Shown here piece after piece: positions 33,259 through 34,594 of a DNA stretch of 34,594 nucleotides. Positions within the stretch are counted from its first letter, which is position 1; every line of letters begins with the position of its first letter. Under the pieces are notes generated by a model. That model searched no databases, was not told the origin of the DNA, and saw only the letters and a program-made list of their open reading frames with translations. The stretch comes from CAZTTH01 sp964615975 (GTDB lineage Bacteria; Verrucomicrobiota; Lentisphaeria; JABSQK01; JAJFLO01), in NCBI GenBank assembly GCA_964615975.1, contig CAZTTH010000038.1, positions 1 to 34,594 on the forward strand, read 5' to 3'. Position numbers and translations under genes: made by a program.

Positions 33259-33768
33259 ATGAAAAATAGAATAAATATGGAGGAAAAATCTGGCCAACAC
33301 ATAAATACCAGGCAATATCTGGGGTGGATGTTGACGGTTTCACTTTTAACAATAGTGTCGGGATTGGCCAATCCCGAAGGTCGACCGGCAACTCCACCTC
33401 GGGAAATCCTCCGGCAATGGGACATGAACGGCGATGGCGTCATCGCCGTTCATGAATTTCCCGGACCAATGGAGCATTTCATCGATCTCGACCGCAATCA
33501 GGATGGTTATCTGACTGAGGATGAAATCGCTCGCCGACCACCACCGCCCCCGCTGAACCTCGATCCCCGTTCCTTTATAGAAGCCGACATGAATGAAGAT
33601 GGAGTAATAAGCGTTGAAGAATTTCTAGTTTATTATGAAATCCGATTTAATCATCTCGACCGCAATAGCGATGGCGTAATTTCCCGTGATGAATTGCCCA
33701 AACCGCATTGTCTTCCCCGCCCATATCATGGTGGTGACCGGCCGTCACCGCGGGATAATCGGAAGTGA
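33259..33768 (+). CDS. Secreted protein with four EF-hand calcium sites
   Basis: 169 aa. A hydrophobic segment near residues 20-36 (YLGWMLTVSLLTIVSGL) serves as signal peptide. Four canonical EF-hand loops follow: DMNGDGVIAVHE, DRNQDGYLTEDE, DMNEDGVISVEE and DRNSDGVISRDE, with proline-rich spacers between pairs (RRPPPPPLNLDP) and a basic tail. Start choice: a GTG at 33247 is in frame, but AAGGTG at 33244-33249 is 9 nt before the ATG at 33259. It begins 49 nt after the peroxidase stop and is probably cotranscribed. It might act as a Ca-dependent partner or stabiliser of the peroxidase (inference). Confidence 0.88.
   Translation: MKNRINMEEKSGQHINTRQYLGWMLTVSLLTIVSGLANPEGRPATPPREILRQWDMNGDGVIAVHEFPGPMEHFIDLDRNQDGYLTEDEIARRPPPPPLNLDPRSFIEADMNEDGVISVEEFLVYYEIRFNHLDRNSDGVISRDELPKPHCLPRPYHGGDRPSPRDNRK
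33423..33454. repeat. 14-bp perfect hairpin inside the EF-hand gene
   Basis: CATGAACGGCGATG, loop GCGT, CATCGCCGTTCATG: every stem base pairs. It encodes the first EF-hand loop. A GC-rich stem of this length in coding sequence is unusual. Confidence 0.8.
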
Positions 33769-33871
33769 GAAAGATCATATCCGTTAATATTGGTTCTACC
33801 TCAATGTTCCTAAGTTAAGGTTACTAACGGTTAACTTGGGATTGTAAATATTCAGTAATCTCCGTTCTGCC

Positions 33872-33884
33872 GTCCCGATGGGAC
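33872..33884. repeat. REP-like palindrome GTCCC-GAT-GGGAC
   Basis: Copy 1 of a dispersed family. Related copies: GTCC-atcacg-GGAC (33941-33954), GTCCCATTGGGAT (34019-34031), CATCCC-attc-GGGATG (34263-34278), GTCCC-CGT-GGGAC (34518-34530). Confidence 0.75.
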
Positions 33885-33906
33885 TGTCACGCAGCCATAT
33901 ATAGTA

Positions 33907-33927
33907 CCCACCAAACGAATTGGTGGG
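33907..33927. repeat. Hairpin CCCACCA / TGGTGGG
   Basis: Perfect 7-bp stem around AACGAAT, between two REP-like palindromes. Such paired elements recur in FCB-type genomes. Confidence 0.7.
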
Positions 33928-33940
33928 CTAAGTTCGATTC

Positions 33941-33954
33941 GTCCATCACGGGAC
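33941..33954. repeat. REP-like palindrome, copy 2
   Basis: GTCC, six bases, GGAC. It is a shorter and less perfect relative of copy 1. Confidence 0.55.
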
Positions 33955-34018
33955 AAAATGAAAGTAGACCAGTGATTCATCGCTGGGTAAACTGATATAT
34001 CTCTTAACACATTCTGCT

Positions 34019-34031
34019 GTCCCATTGGGAT
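34019..34031. repeat. REP-like palindrome, copy 3
   Basis: GTCCCATTGGGAT: core CCCA/TGGG, with a near match to copy 1. Confidence 0.55.
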
Positions 34032-34115
34032 GGCTGAAACGTCAGATGTGACCTGCCAGAGACTCAGAAACAGGGTTTCACTGAAAATTTACCCTGGCCA
34101 TTGATAGGCAGAGTT

Positions 34116-34173
34116 AACGGAGGGCGGACAATCCTGTCCGCCAGAAGGCGGGTAAGAAAACCCGCCCTCCGTT
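34116..34173. repeat. Perfect three-way-junction inverted repeat
   Basis: The outer stem AACGGAG (34116-34122) pairs with CTCCGTT (34167-34173). Inside are two hairpins: GGCGGACA-atcc-TGTCCGCC (34123-34142) and GGCGGGT-aagaaa-ACCCGCC (34147-34166), joined by AGAA. Every stem position pairs. It resembles a small non-autonomous mobile element or a structured RNA. Confidence 0.85.
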
Positions 34174-34262
34174 GAACGCCGAACTTGCTCGACTTAGTGA
34201 CATTGGGTTCTGCCCGAAACCAACCTGCCTAAACAGATACAAATTGGCGATCTAAAGTCAAT

Positions 34263-34278
34263 CATCCCATTCGGGATG
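34263..34278. repeat. REP-like palindrome, copy 4
   Basis: CATCCC-attc-GGGATG, perfect 6-bp arms. Confidence 0.65.
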
Positions 34279-34318
34279 TACCGCTAGCAGCCCTGCGATT
34301 ATACTCATCGTCATCGAG

Positions 34319-34475
34319 TTTTCGAAAATTCGACATTGATGGGAAGTTGGTAGTAAGGCACGACCAGTGCCGTGAGCGACATGGCATGCACGGATAAGAA
34401 CGCCACTAGTCGTGGCTGACTACGAACACCCGTTCCTCAAACACAACAGCGATCAATTTTCGAAAACTTGACAAT
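34319..34475. repeat. Foldback flanked by direct repeats
   Basis: Near-identical 19-mers, TTTTCGAAAATTCGACATT (34319-34337) and TTTTCGAAAACTTGACAAT (34457-34475), flank an imperfect inverted repeat. In that repeat GTAGT...CACGACCAGTG (from 34350) pairs with CACTAGTCGTG...ACTAC (to 34423), with an inner CCGTG/CACGG stem. This could be a MITE-like element. Confidence 0.55.
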
Positions 34476-34517
34476 AATAAGGTATAATCGCTGGGAAAAA
34501 GGAATATAACGCCGAAA

Positions 34518-34530
34518 GTCCCCGTGGGAC
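34518..34530. repeat. REP-like palindrome, copy 5
   Basis: GTCCC-CGT-GGGAC, perfect 5-bp arms as in copy 1. Confidence 0.65.
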
Positions 34531-34594
34531 GACCGAAAGTTGAATACGTGTTTCGTGATGATGTCATACCATCAAAAAAGGATGATGATGACCG

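Larger units (their letters stand above)
33769..34594. other. Gene-free, palindrome-rich region at the window end
   Basis: 826 bp without a credible ORF. It contains five short TCCC...GGGA palindromes, a CCCACCA/TGGTGGG hairpin, a perfect three-way-junction repeat, a 74-nt foldback and a direct repeat, all listed separately. At the very end, AGGA precedes an ATG at 34588, possibly the start of a gene that lies outside the window. Confidence 0.7.

Noticed and set aside
32637..33443. 268-codon minus-strand frame opposite the peroxidase
   Set aside because: It is antisense to a gene with intact catalytic motifs and has no recognisable domain. Long antisense frames are expected in this GC-richer coding sequence.
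33769..34594. CRISPR array
   Set aside because: The palindromes are irregularly spaced and not identical, there are no uniform spacers, and no cas genes are present.

Overview
The window looks like a draft or metagenome-derived scaffold from a Gram-negative, outer-membrane-bearing bacterium. It has a 100-N gap, an AT-rich left two thirds, a PagL-like outer-membrane enzyme, a lipoprotein and TRAP transport genes. Signal peptides that end ...GQ, a ribosomal protein L17 with a long acidic tail, and REP-like palindromes point loosely to the FCB side of the tree (Bacteroidota, Marinimicrobia, Calditrichota, KSB1-like). I cannot place it more precisely from sequence alone.

Layout. An IS3-family element (61-1391) lies just upstream of a membrane GT-C glycosyltransferase (1511-3112). 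Then come the small SRP RNA, dnaX and ybaB, with a convergent radC. ilvB-ilvN (branched-chain amino acid synthesis) follow, and directly behind them the distal part of the spc/alpha ribosomal cluster: map-infA-rpmJ-rpsM-rpsK-rpsD-rpoA-rplQ. Its usual upstream neighbours secY and adk are absent. At 14.3-20.3 kb is a tight operon for a four-component TatT/DctP/DctQ/DctM TRAP transporter, followed by the bifunctional NAD(P)HX repair enzyme Nnr and an M50 site-2-type protease. tRNA-Val(UAC) and cysE come next, then an assembly gap flanked by an exact 55-bp duplication. After that are a secreted protein of unknown function with a decayed-looking 3' end, a PagL-like lipid A deacylase on the minus strand, and full-length cobalamin-dependent metH on the minus strand.

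The right end (28.7-34.6 kb) is the most interesting part. A sigma-54 enhancer-binding protein with a receiver that has lost every phosphorylation residue lies 1.3 kb from a clear -24/-12 (sigma-54) promoter. That promoter precedes a two-gene set encoding an exported animal-type haem peroxidase and a secreted four-EF-hand protein. Two near-identical 13-bp palindromes, 31 bp apart and about 140-170 bp upstream of the expected start site, look like enhancer sites. Together they suggest a sigma-54-controlled export system for a peroxidase and a Ca-binding partner. Between them sits a DUF433/DUF5615 toxin-antitoxin-like pair. The last 0.8 kb has no gene but is dense with palindromes, including a perfect three-way-junction inverted repeat.

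Base composition rises visibly from about 24.8 kb onward (metH, the regulator, the peroxidase) relative to the AT-rich left side.
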